Origin: Gymnogyps californianus
Lineage: Eukaryota; Chordata; Aves; Accipitriformes; Cathartidae
Assembly: GCF_018139145.2 (NCBI RefSeq)
Contig: NC_059471.1
Span: 216,151,494-216,215,493, forward strand
Reading direction: 5' to 3'
DNA length: 64,000 bases
Shown: positions 11,901 to 23,155 of the stretch, one piece after another
How positions within the stretch are numbered: the first letter of the stretch is position 1
Layout: the number at the start of each line of letters is the position of its first letter
Notes under the pieces: generated by a model
Told to the model about the DNA's origin: nothing
Seen by the model: the letters and a program-made list of their open reading frames with translations, nothing else
Databases searched by the model: none
Position numbers and translations under genes: made by a program

Positions 11901-14900
11901 CATCAAATAACGGAGAGTTGTGCCGAGCTCCAGAGCTGCACATCTGTATCAGGGAGAACCGAGTTGTGTCTGGTCCTATCATCTCATGGAAAATTAATTT
12001 AAAGAAGCCAGGTTATCAGTTTAAACAACGAACTAAAGCACTCGAGCCCTGAAAAGAAAAATCTCCCACTTGCTGCCTCTATCTGTGCAGATCTCGGTAC
12101 TTGAGGAATTCAGAGCACTTGTGTCAGCCGAGTATAAATTCACTCAAGCCATTAAGCTCAAACTCCTCCTGCATCTGAAAGCGGGACTGTGCAAGCGGAA
12201 GGCTGCAGCCGGCCCTCAGAAGCAGGGACACCATTACAATTACTGCCCTGTGTTTCTTGGCGCAGGATCCCGACCAATAGCCCCAACCCATTGATAAGTG
12301 CTGGGTCATTCCCTCATTAGGAGGAGTACATTTTTATTATTCCCTTCTGCATGCTCCCTCACTCTGCCTCTCCCACTCTCTCTCTGTGTCTAAATACACG
12401 CCTGGCTAATATCGCTTGTTTACAGGATAAATCAGCTGAACAAATCCTATTATATTTTGGAACACTGACAACGACGGGGTAATGACATTGAAACCGGGAA
12501 AATACGATGTTGTTCCTACTGATCTAATGTCACCCACATGCTCTATCAGCTATGCCAGCTTCAATACTGCATGGAGGAAACAGAGGTGTCTCTGTCTTTC
12601 TGCGGTGCTACCATTTAGTTGCATGCATATCTGGGTGTCTTGCCTTTCCTGTGTTTCAAGTACTTCTCTAAATATTTTAAATATTATTAGAATCTGCACC
12701 ATAAAGCAGAAAATATTGGGGCTGCAATGTTTACTAGCTCCTAAATTGAAGCAACGGGGTGCTGGTGGCACAGGGAAGATGTCAGATCCTACGTTTTGGG
12801 TAGTTATCTGCAGGAGAAAGATGCAACAAAGGTCTGCATTTCAGCAGGCCACATTCATCCACTTACTGACATTTATCTGTGCAACAAAGCAGAGCCGAAG
12901 AGAAGGATGGTTCAGAGGCAGATGCGTGCAGGACACCCAGGTCCCCAGTTCCATCCTGAACTTGGACATATCTACCCAGCCAGGTCCACGCTGGCTCTGC
13001 AAACACCGCGTTTTGTCCCAAAGCTGTTGTCATGTTACCCAAAGACTGGGCCAGCGCTAATAAAATACCTCTCAAGCAAACTTACAGCAAACCCACATTC
13101 CACATTAGCACAGTCATGCGGATGCCAGGCTGGGAGTGTCTGGGGCAGATACATGGTCAGATGAGATTTGGACATCTCTCTGTAGGTACAACAGCTTTTC
13201 TTGTCTCCGTATTCACACCTGCCAGTCTTCAGGATGGACGCTTCCAACATCCGTATTATCCTACCTGGTATAATGGGGACCCATGTTTCCATGCAATTTG
13301 GATAAAGAGAGAAACATGCTTATTTCGGGGGGCGGGGGGGGAAGTCTTATGTTATGTGTGTGCTGGAATATAAAATAAATAGACATGCGCATCAGATCGT
13401 ACCCAGAGGCTAAACATCTTCGCTGATTCTCCAAGTACTAAGACAGACCCTGCACTGTTTTTCACCGACAGCTACCCTTGCATCAGGCAAGCGAGAAAGG
13501 GTCTATGCAGGATTTGGCCCAGAAAGCAATGCTGAATCCAGCATACCCTCGACCCCCTCCTCAACAGAACGGTTATTGTACAAACTCCCGCGCTCGGCTG
13601 CCCCCAGTCCGGAGGTGCTTTAAATAGCATCAGGCTCACAAAGGGAGCTGGAGTCACTTTGCTTCTGGCTCTTCCAGGACGGCTGAGTTTTGCTTGCTGT
13701 TTTTAAAAAAAAAAAAAACTGTTGCACAAGCATTCCCATTGGCCTGCAAGGCGACCTCCTGGTGAGGCAATACGGGGTCAGGTTTGCGAAGTAGCTGATC
13801 TCCCGGCGTGGAAGAGAATACGAGGAGATCATATGGAGCCTTCCAAAAATGCAAGGCTGAGCCACAGGCGACCGCAGGGCTCGACCACAGAAGAAAACAG
13901 CCTGGGTCGCTGGCAGGGGAAGCAGCAAAGATCACTTCCCAGAAACAAATCTAATTGTCAATGTGGCAAGAAGCACAGGCAAATGGCACAAGCAGTGATG
14001 GAGAAGCTGGCACCTTGCTCACCTGCAGAAAGCAGCTGCTGGGGGACCACCAGGACCTGGAGCTGATGCTGAGAGATGCTGAGCTGCTGAGGCAGAGCCA
14101 ACGTGATCCAGAGATGGGACTGATGGTGGGGGAGGGAGCTGTGCCTGAAATATCTCAGACACAACAGCGACTCAGCAGCCTTGGGCCCTCCTCCGACCTC
14201 AATGAACATTTTGTATGAGCAGGGTCAACCAGACACGAGGAGCCAGGAGAGAACAGCACTGTGCACGGGTTTGGCGCCCAGCCACTTAAAGGCATAGGGT
14301 TTCCTCTTGCTTTATGCTTGGGAAGTAAAGAAATGGTTTTGAGAAGGAGATTGTTTCCAAAGCATGCTTTTTTTTTTTTTCCCCCAGGACACACAATGAG
14401 GATTTTGGAAGGAGAGGTTGCAGGGTGGGGGTGTGATAAGAAGGTAATTAATTACCACCAGCATTATTTCTGCATGCACACTGATCTGGAAGTATCCTTT
14501 CAAGGACAGATGTTTAATACTGAGGAACATACTTAATAACTCAAATGCAATCATCCTCTCCGTGCAGTTAGGCCCTGGTTTACAGCCATTAACTGCAAGC
14601 TTCAGTTGATGTAGGTGCTTAAGAGTTTTTGTTTTTCTCTCCCCCAGGGGTTCCAAAGCCACTTTTTTTTCCTGCCTGGAGTGCAGAGCACTTTACAGAG
14701 GCAGGGAAGTGTCCTTATCCCTGCTGGCTGAAAGCAGAGAGGTGGCACATGGGAGGAAGGACTGCCACGGAGGAAAAAGTGAAGATGAACCCATGTGGTG
14801 CCTGAGAAGCCCCTGCAAATGAGCTCTTACCAGGTTAGCATATGCATTCCCACCTGAACAAGCGGTGGCCTTTTGAAGATGCCCAGAGGACTGGGATGTT

Positions 14901-15169
14901 GCCAGCAGCTATACCCAGGCTGAACTAAGAGCTCATGCAGATGCTGGAGAAGTCCTGTAGTGCTCACCCAGCACTGCTCAGCCATAGGCACGTACGTCGA
15001 TGGAAAAGCCAGGAGGGTCTCATTCCTGTAACTCCGTTAGACCCCAACTGTTGTGTCCCTAGCAGGAACACTTGGCATGGTAATCAATGATTTAGTGCTA
15101 ATTAGGTAATGAGCCTGCTGGTCACCTCACAGAGGAAGAGGTGGGGAGACTTTCCTAATTCCAGTTACA

Positions 15170-15245
15170 GAGGGGCCAGGACCTTGCTCGGAGCGGTGGA
15201 GATTTGAACTCAGCTGCTCTCCATTAGCCTGAGGAGCATGGCCCC
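15170..15245 (-). repeat. Possible MIR-type SINE remnant
   Basis: ggtggagatttgaactcagc followed by tgctctccattagcctgagg resembles the tRNA-proximal part of MIR in reverse complement. Confidence 0.4.
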
Positions 15246-16772
15246 AGACATCTCTGGTCACTTCCACCGCTGACAATAATCATGAGAAATACCAGCCACG
15301 TCGCTGGAGAGAGCGCCCTGCTCCGCTTTCGCCTGAGCTGCCTCATGTGGCAAGATAATATGACATTTCTCTCTGATGAAGTGTCTTTCATCCCAGAGCA
15401 CAGCCAGCTTTGCAGGGGAGATGATGGTCAGGCCTGCTGGAGACGAAGAAATGAGGAGTGGAAAGGTGCATGAGGGAGATTTGCAAATGACAGAGCTCAG
15501 CCATAGAAACCCTAGGCCAGCACCCTACCCCTGTCCATATTGCCTCCCCAGTGAAGCCCTCCATCCACTCCAGCTCCCAGCATCAGCAAGAGGATGCTTG
15601 TCGCCTCTTATCAAAGTTGCTGGGCTCAGCAAGTCCCTCTGACAACACGCTCCGCACACATGCACACGCACTCCCATCCAACACAAACTGATGTGACCAA
15701 TTATACAAATACAGATCTGGCAGTAATAAGCCTGTTTGCTCCGTCTCTGAGTCTCCAGTGAGCATTCCCAGAGAGGCATTACCGAATTTCTGAGGCTGCT
15801 GCCTTTGCACAGACTGCACTTGTCATTCTTTTTTTTTTTTTTTGGTTCCTGCTCTTGTTTGCATCTTCAGAGGAAGAAGAAGAAGAAAACACTGTTAAAA
15901 GTTGACCAAGAACTGACCTCAACTGACCATGAGCCCTTTGGATCAGGAACATGAGCCTGTATAATTTGGAGTAAAGACATGTACGCAAGACTCTTGTGCA
16001 TGGTCTATCCGGTAGAGATGAACAAAAAGATCTATTGTGCAAGCACAAGTGGCATTGACCCCTGCAGAGATTTACTTAGGATAGCCTGACTGGCAGGCAG
16101 TGACATTACGAGGTCTAATGAAACCGATAGCTCATTCCTGTGACTGAGTCATTCCCCTGGGAAAGCGGCAGGCTCACATACTGGCCAAGCCAGCCAGGAG
16201 AAACGGGCAGGGGCTGTGGGTGCAAAATGTCAAAGCAGCAGTATCGCATGGACCTCCTTCCATGCATTCCTCTTCCCAAGGGCTAAGCAAAAGTTAACAC
16301 TCCCTTTCACCCCAACCTTTCCCTTTTAAGGGAAAATGATGGGGGAAATGACAGATAGAGATGACAATTCCTGCTTTTTACTTTGTAGAATGATTTTTTT
16401 CCTTGAAATGCCCCTTCTTTCCAGCAGCTCCAGCCCATGTCCTTCTTTCTAAATGACCCTGTTTTTCTGTCCCCCATGCTAGAGAGGAACACGATAGCAA
16501 GGATGATATTCCCTCTTCCTGCAACAGTTGGGAACATTGGGCACAGCACTAACATCCACGAGTCCCTGAGCTGCAACTGTTTTACTGTGCCTTAGCTAAC
16601 CCTCCTGTAAAACAGGGGTGATGCTGCTCCCCATCTTGGTGTCTTAGAGGTGACCTGTCAGACCTGTGTCCTGTTAACACCAGTGATGACAAATGCGAGC
16701 CCTGGGAGGAAGAGGAAAATCATGAAATAGGCTGTTTATAGGAAAGTCGTGGCCACCCCATCACGAACAGTG

Positions 16773-16843
16773 GCCTTGCCAGGAGTCAAACTGACTGTCC
16801 CATAGCATACACAAAGCCCTTCTACCACCTGAGCTAGAAATGG
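16773..16843 (-). repeat. tRNA-like remnant (decayed SINE head or tRNA pseudogene)
   Basis: On the minus strand, TAGCTCAGGTGG (from 16836) matches a Pol III A box and AGTTTGACTCC (from 16792) resembles a B box. Their starts are 44 bases apart, the normal tRNA spacing. The acceptor and T-arm stems do not pair, so this is not a working tRNA. It may be the head of an old tRNA-derived SINE. Confidence 0.4.
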
Positions 16844-18471
16844 CCCTTCCTAACCTGGTGGCGTGGAGCAAAAGAGAGCTCATGGATCAGCCCCAAGGAC
16901 CAAGCAGCATTCATCCTGGGGTGAGGTGCTCATGCTGCCAAAGCAAAATGCCTGTGCACTCAGCTGGCATCCAGACATGCCTGACAGCCATCCGTGGAAG
17001 GACTAATCAGCAATATTTCCTCCACAGCCTCCTCCTGCGTTCAGCTAAACCCCATGAGTACAGCAGTGCTTGCTTGATGGGCGTCAAGCATCTAGGATGG
17101 GTGGGGGGGGATGCAGGGAAAGCAGGAGGGAGCAGGAGAGGAGAGTCCACTTGAGGAGCAGATATATGGAGGAGATGCAAGACTCTCAGGGACCTAGGCA
17201 CTGGTATCTGCAAAGATGTTTTGGGGAGTCACTGACTTAGATTTGCCTTGAAGCAGCAGAAGCACAGGAAGCCTTTATAGCCAATTCACTCGTCAGACAA
17301 TGACTCGGGTCCCCAACATCCACCTCGCCTGCTCTCTGTTCGCAAAGTGTTGGAAAAATATTGCCCAGCTCTTTACACAAGGCCTTTTGTTGGCTGGTCA
17401 GCTTCGAAAATATTTCTTTTCTCCCCCAAGTGACAGCGCTGCCATGAAAAACAGGAAGAGATTGAATACAGTAATTTAAACAGTCAAACTCCATTTCCTG
17501 CCAAAAGGAAAAGAAAATACCAGCAAAAGGTAGAAGCCAGGCGATAGTTGGGGACAGACACTTTGATTATCTTGGACAGATATTTGCGCTGTGTATCCGG
17601 TAAAAGTTACAGTGATGGAGGTGACATCTTTTCATTTCAGGGACTGGAGTCTGTTAGGCGGCAGAGCGGCAGGAGATGCTGTGAGGCAGATCAGGCTGAT
17701 GAGGGGACCAGGATCTCGCAGGATAGCAGCCCTGAGTTGCAGTCAGCTCCTAAGCTGACAGCCGGGATCGCATGCCAACAGCACACTGTGTTTGGGACTT
17801 CATTGCAAGCTAAAGCTCCAGACAGAATCCTCATTCCTCTTGCAGCTCCCCAGCAGGCCCTGGCACCCTCATGCTGCTTTGAGGTCAGTCTCCAATACCC
17901 TGCTCTTCTTCATCCATGCTTGTGTGTCCCACACAGCAGTTCACCTGCTTGCACCCCGAGGCAGAGGGGAAGGCTCCCCTGCCTCCACTACTGAGCATCC
18001 CAGTAGTGCAATTGTCACTGGGCTTCAAAATGCACCTATTGTTAATCCTATTCCATAGTAATGAAAATCAACAAATCCCCCAATGATCAAGACCTGTACC
18101 GAAATGGCCCATTTACATCCCTATCCTCCTCCCAAACTGCCTTTTTTTTTTTTTTAAAAGAAATTCAGCATTTCCCAACTGTATCAACAGTTAATCACAA
18201 AGTTTACGAAGCGTATTTAAACCACGGCCTTCTTTATCCAACATGAAGATTGTTTTCTGTTTTAAGAAGCCTCCTTTTTCCCTCCAGAACAGCCCTTCCT
18301 TCTGCCAACACCTTGCATGTCCATACAGCCTCGCTCCCTCTGCTCCGTACGTTGATGCACCACGCTGCACCACAGAAGTGGTCGCGTTTTGGTGAACACA
18401 CAATGCTCTTGCTGGATAGCCAAAGGGGATGAAGGTGCTCTCTGTGGCTATATAAGTAGGAACGGCTTCGG

Positions 18472-18645
18472 TACGAGGAAAGCAGATTTAGATTAGACAT
18501 GAGGGAAAGCTTCCTAGCAGCAAAGACAGATCATGTAGGGAGAGAGAGGAATCCTCATCGCTGGAGGTTAAGAACAGGTGAGACAAACATCTGTCAGAAA
18601 TATTATAAGTAGGGCAGAAGGGCAAATCAGATGACCTCATAAGAC
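18472..18645 (+). mobile_element. Old, diverged CR1-like fragment
   Basis: Recognisable pieces are agatttagattagacatgag and tggaggttaagaacaggtga followed by gacaaacatctgtcag, in the order expected for the CR1 3' region. Divergence is high, indicating an older subfamily. Confidence 0.65.
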
Positions 18646-21600
18646 TTTTTTTTTCCCAGCCTCATTTTTCTCTGATCATATGAATTTCTAAGCATTTGGG
18701 GTCAAGTGTACTGTTTAAATACAAGCTATTATCCTGTATTCGCAGAGAGGAAAACCAGAGAGGTATTACCTGGAACTGTTCATCACCTGAGTGAACATTA
18801 CCAGTTTGCAAATCAACTGCTCAGACATAAAAATCCATCATTTTTTCCTGATTTATGCTGAAGATTAATAGGAGGAGAGCTATAACACAGGGACAGGGCA
18901 GGAATGAACATTGAGGATCCTCCATTCATCTCTGGACTTTTATATTTCCCATTCTGGAAATTCTTCTATCACTCTGCTAACATCTGCAACACGCAGACGC
19001 GGTTGGCACGAGAGAAGCACAGGCTCATTACACACTTGTGTCTCCGTCCTTTGCCTTCACATTGGGTTTGCAAACCAGACCAAGGCAAGTCTCCAGGACA
19101 TCCAACCCTGCAGGACATCTGGAGACCCAACGCCTCCCGCTGCACGTTGACCGTGAGACACAGTGCGTCTAGCCCAGCTTGCTGCCAGGTCCTACCTGAC
19201 CTCAACTTTCCCAGTTCCAGCTGCACCAACAAAGCTGCCTGACCAGAGGAGCTGCAGATTGCACTGTACGACTCTGGCCAAGTGCACCGTTCCCCCACAT
19301 CCTTGTAATTATTTGTGTGCGTATTGCAGGTTAGGAGAGCTGTGCTAGGAATGGTCCCCAAGAGACTTCTCTTGCCCTGAAGCAGCCTTGAGCAAGCATT
19401 ACACCAAGGCAGAAACAGAAGCATCCTAACATGTGGACCCCCTTTGAGTCAGTTATTGCCCTATTAGAAAAATATTTGTTACCAGAAGCCAGACCTGACC
19501 ACGCACCAAGATGCGAGGCCAGTGCTGTAAGCCCAGCTCCATAGTCCATGGTCCTACAGTTAATACCACAAAGAAGGGCTGGAATAGGTCTTCTAACAGT
19601 GTTTCTCTGCAATGCACAGTGAGGGTTTCCCACAGCTCATCTCTAACCATCTGCTCAATGCCAGGCACATCAGCTGCATCTGTTCACCTGCAGGATTTCG
19701 GCTGCTGAAGGCAGGGCAGCAGAGCTGAAGTTCAGGTCCAGCCTTGATCGCAGGCAGGTTAAGCCTCTATTTGCACCAGCAGAGAAATACTTGACATCCA
19801 CACAAAACCAGGGAAAGTCTCACTGATGGCTCTGTAATTGGTTTTAGAGCTGCTTCAAATACATGTGCTAAGAGGCAGAGCAACAGTGCTGGTGGACGGC
19901 TGGCAAGCAGGACATCAGCAAAGGAGACGAGGCCCTCACAGACATATATCCAGGCTCCAAAATACTTCACCAACCATCAAATATTTTCCAAGCTTAGCGG
20001 CTGGACTCTGCAACCCTTACAGCAGCCAAGTCACTAATACCTCTTCCCTCGGGCAGCACAGCTGATCTCAGACAGGGCTTGCCAGCAGCTCTAAGTAGAC
20101 TCATTTAAGGAGAGGACAGCACACTTAGTTACACTTTTCAGACTCTTGTTTTTTCTTCAAGGATCTCCAGGCTCTTTCTCCAGCTGGGAAGCATTAGCAT
20201 CTCTGATTCACAGTGAAGAAATGCAGTCACAAATACGCTCTAACAGTTTTTCCCACTGTGTCACCCCATCTCTGGCTTGTTGTCCTCTCCCCAACCTCTG
20301 CAATCCTGTCCCTCCAAATTCAGTCTGATATATCAGTCTTCTTGGCCCGGGACTCACCCCAAGGGACACAAGAAAGCTGTTGGCTTTTTTGCTGCTGTCT
20401 AAAGCCACAGAAGCCAGGTGACTAAGAGGTTTCAAACCTCCTGATTTGAGAGGTCCAGTATTGCAGATGTTAGTATGAAACACAAGCAGAGGAGATTTGC
20501 AAATGCATGGAGAGGCTTAACAGCCCAGGAAAGAAACTCCAGTGGGAAGCTCCCAGCTTAAATCTAAAGGCAGCTCTTTGAATGTGCAGAGGCCTTGAGG
20601 CTAAACAAAAAAATCAAAGCCAGATTTGGGCACAGCCTTTCTCCCTGTGCAATACTCCATAGGGAGCTTTGCAGGTCTAGGCAGAAGAGATCCCAACTAA
20701 AATGAAGGACCTGTCCCTCCGCACGTTCGGTGTGGGAGTATGAGAGCAGTGCAAGGTCAAGCAACAGCGCTGAGAGCACTGGTGTAAAGGGGAATTAGGG
20801 CAGAGTAAGGCAGGATCAGCCTCCCCGCAATGAAATTTCCATCTGCATTCGTCTTAGTCCGTCCTTGTCCTGCAAAGCAACAACAGCAGGGATCCCCCAG
20901 CAAAGGAGGCCTGAGTACAAAGGAAAGCCAGAGCAATCCCATATCCCGAGCCCTGACTGCCTTGAGATTATGGGGCAGGAAAGCGCTCTGGTGTTTCTCC
21001 GTATTCCTTTTGCTCAGACTTGAACTTGCCTCTCACTTGAAAGAGCTAATTAAGGAAGGAAATCAAAGCCCAGAGAAGCGGCTATTACAGCAGCCTGGGT
21101 GCAGTGCCGGCTGTAATGCTGATTTCTGTGCATGGAATCAAAGCCAGTCGTATGCTGGCGGGGCTGACGCAGATTCCTGCAATGACACTTCAGCGAACCG
21201 ACAGAATAAACTAAGACATTTCTTAAGACCATTCGTAGGTCAGGTAGACCAGCCTCTTCCCCAATCCTGCCCTTAAATCTTGCAGCATTTAATCCTTGAT
21301 CTGCAGCCAGGCCTTAATTTTTCAGTGCAGAGGCAACGCAGAGCTGGCTGGAAACTGGAAGATGAGGGACTTTGATGGTTAATGACCAGTGCTTCTCAGC
21401 CCTAGAAGAAATGAAGCCCTGGCTTCACAAAGGTCCCTGAACAAATCCTGCTCCGACTCCAGCCCAGGGAAATAAAATTACACCAGCAGACACAGAAACC
21501 AGCACAAGCCATTGACATTATCTAGGTCCTGTTTTGGTTTAGGTTTGAGCCAAGACTGCACAAGGAAACGTGATTTCACCCCTCATGAATTGCACAGTGA

Positions 21601-21659
21601 AGTAACTACAACAGGCAAATTCCTCCTAAAGATTTCAGGGCCCCTTGGCTTAGTTCATC

Positions 21660-21836
21660 AATAAAAATAGCGTGCCTGGGGAGGTCATAAACTGATACCT
21701 TCCTCAGCTCGTCCATGAGCAAACTGAGGCATGAACTGGTTAAATTAAGTGGTGTGGTGAGCTGGAGGCAGAGCCAGGAGTGGGGCGAGGTAGGCTCAGT
21801 TCCTTGGTCCCTGCTCTAATCATTGAGCCACCCTCT
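21660..21836 (-). repeat. MIR / tRNA-derived SINE, near full length, next to the PLXNA4 exon donor
   Basis: On the minus strand the order is that of MIR-type amniote SINEs: a tRNA-like head (ggctcaatgattagagcagg), then ctcctggctctgcctcc, then atgcctcagtttgctcatgg. It begins 50 bases downstream (in transcript sense) of the first coding exon's donor. Confidence 0.6.
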
Positions 21837-21891
21837 ACGATCTGTGAGCACATGAGGAGGTTAAGGTTGGGTGCTTAGAGGCTTCACTTAC

Positions 21892-23155
21892 CGCACTGCT
21901 ACAGGGAATGTCCTTGACTTTGAGCCAGGCCAGATCTAACGTCCCTTCTCCCCTGTAGCAGGACTGCAGTCTGTCCTTGATGCGATCGTTGATCTTTTTC
22001 AGGACAAAGATGCAAAGAGCGGACTCATCCAAGGACTTCATCTTCCTTTTTTGCCCCTTGGAGAAGACTGTGAAGAGGATATCATCCTCAGGGCCAACAC
22101 CCAAAGACCTTGCTAAGATGGCTCCAGCCTTAGACAAGTAGGCTGCCTGGAGCAACCGGTACTCCACCCCGTTCTTCTCACAGCCAATGGGCACCTCAAC
22201 ATAGGAGTTAAAGGCTGTGTCCTCCTTACAAAGCCGGACCAGCTTGGAGGTATAAACCTGCTCCTTCGTGGTGGAGCCAGGTGGTGAGATCATCTCAGGT
22301 TGCAGAGTCAGGAAATAGACAAAGTTACCACTGCTGAAGCCATAGATGTAGTAAATATCAAAGTCAGGGATGATGGTAAAGGTGTCTGAGGGGATCTTGA
22401 TCATAGAAGCCACAAACTCATCATGAAAGACATATGCAAACATCCCATCTGCCTCGGAGTTCTTGGTGAGCTTTCTGCTGGAAATAGTGGGGAAGTACTC
22501 AGGTTTGCCATCCACGGCAGTGGCAATGAACAACTTGTCATCCATGTTGCTGTAAGAAACAATGACTCCAAAAACAGAGCCACTCTCATTCACCCCAGAG
22601 AGATAATGCTCCTTCTTGTGGAAGGGCTCTCCCAGCTTGAAGAGGTCATCCAGCCTCAAAAGCTTGCAGATGCCCTGGTAAAGACTCCCACAGGCTATCA
22701 ATCGATTCTCCTTGTAGTCTATGAGGAGCATTTTGTTTATGTTGTTAGTGGGCGTCAAGGGTTCGTTGCAGGTTTGGACTATCCTGGGAGGATAACACTT
22801 GGGATTATCTTCATCAGGGCCAGTCTGGTGGGTCACCAGGACCTTCAGGTCACTGGAGAGTTTGTAGATCCTGTTGACAGCTCCCAAGTAAATGTGCCCA
22901 GTTCTTTCGTCAACCACCAAGTGGTTGAAGTTTCCCTCTGCTTGGTCTCCAGTGAAAGTGATGAAAGGCCTCTTTGGATGGAGTGGCTGCTGCCTACCAA
23001 GAGGCGACACTGTGGTGGATAGCAGGAGGTAAGAAACCAGGCAAGTCCATTTCCACATGGCCGGTGACATGATTAGAAAGGTTTGTATTCCCAAGGGAAC
23101 GAGGATTAAAAGCCGTAAGAGTCTTCAAAACACCAATTCCCTGGCAGATTTTGTC
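21892..23155 (-). CDS. PLXNA4: PLXNA4 first coding exon (5' UTR tail, ATG, signal peptide, most of sema domain)
   Basis: Plexin-A4 is a single-pass neuronal receptor for class 3 and class 6 semaphorins, used in axon guidance with neuropilins. The exon opens after a polypyrimidine tract and AG acceptor (AG at 23157-23156), so its first base is 23155. An in-frame TGA at 23125-23127 precedes the first ATG at 23070-23068; the upstream TTG at 23094 is not a start. From 23070 the exon encodes 393 residues: a hydrophobic signal segment at about residues 10-21, then the sema beta-propeller from about residue 36 to the exon end. Diagnostic stretches include FNHLVVDERTGHIYLGAVNR, YLSGVNESGSVFGVIVSYSN and LQSCYRGEGTLDLAWLKVKD. 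N161 is an N-glycosylation sequon. Cysteines lie at 92, 101, 127, 135, 281, 297, 353, 371 and 390. The donor GTAAGT follows base 21892, in phase 0. The sequence matches plexin-A4 far better than plexin-A2 as I recall them. A second in-frame ATG at 23058-23056 is an alternative start. Confidence 0.96.

Larger units (their letters stand above)
1581..21891 (-). other. PLXNA4 intron between first and second coding exons
   Basis: A 20.3 kb intron bounded by GTAAGT at 21891-21886 and the AG acceptor at 1582-1581. It holds a short CR1 end, a solo LTR, a longer CR1 copy, an old CR1 piece, SINE/MIR remnants and simple A/T runs, listed separately. Outside those, 6000-11700, 12500-15000 and 18700-21600 show only unique-looking sequence with no supported gene. 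Short open frames here have no recognisable protein. Confidence 0.85.

Noticed and set aside
12482..13060. 192-codon open frame in the intron
   Set aside because: It has no similarity to a known family, no supporting splice structure, and overlaps equally long frames in other phases.
21835..21891. The open frame continuing past SSA at the 3' end of the first coding exon
   Set aside because: A consensus GTAAGT donor lies at 21891-21886, and the next exon at 1580 restores the known sema sequence in phase; the extra 18 residues are intronic.
21892..23070. Assignment to another A-type plexin such as PLXNA2
   Set aside because: The residues match plexin-A4 nearly throughout, for example in the PPRIVQTCNEPLT and ASMIKIPSDTFTIIPDFDIY segments, whereas plexin-A2 differs there as I recall it.
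23071..23094. Extending the plexin protein eight residues upstream to an apparent Met
   Set aside because: The codon at 23094 is TTG, not ATG; a cytosolic eukaryotic start there is unlikely when a good ATG follows at 23070.
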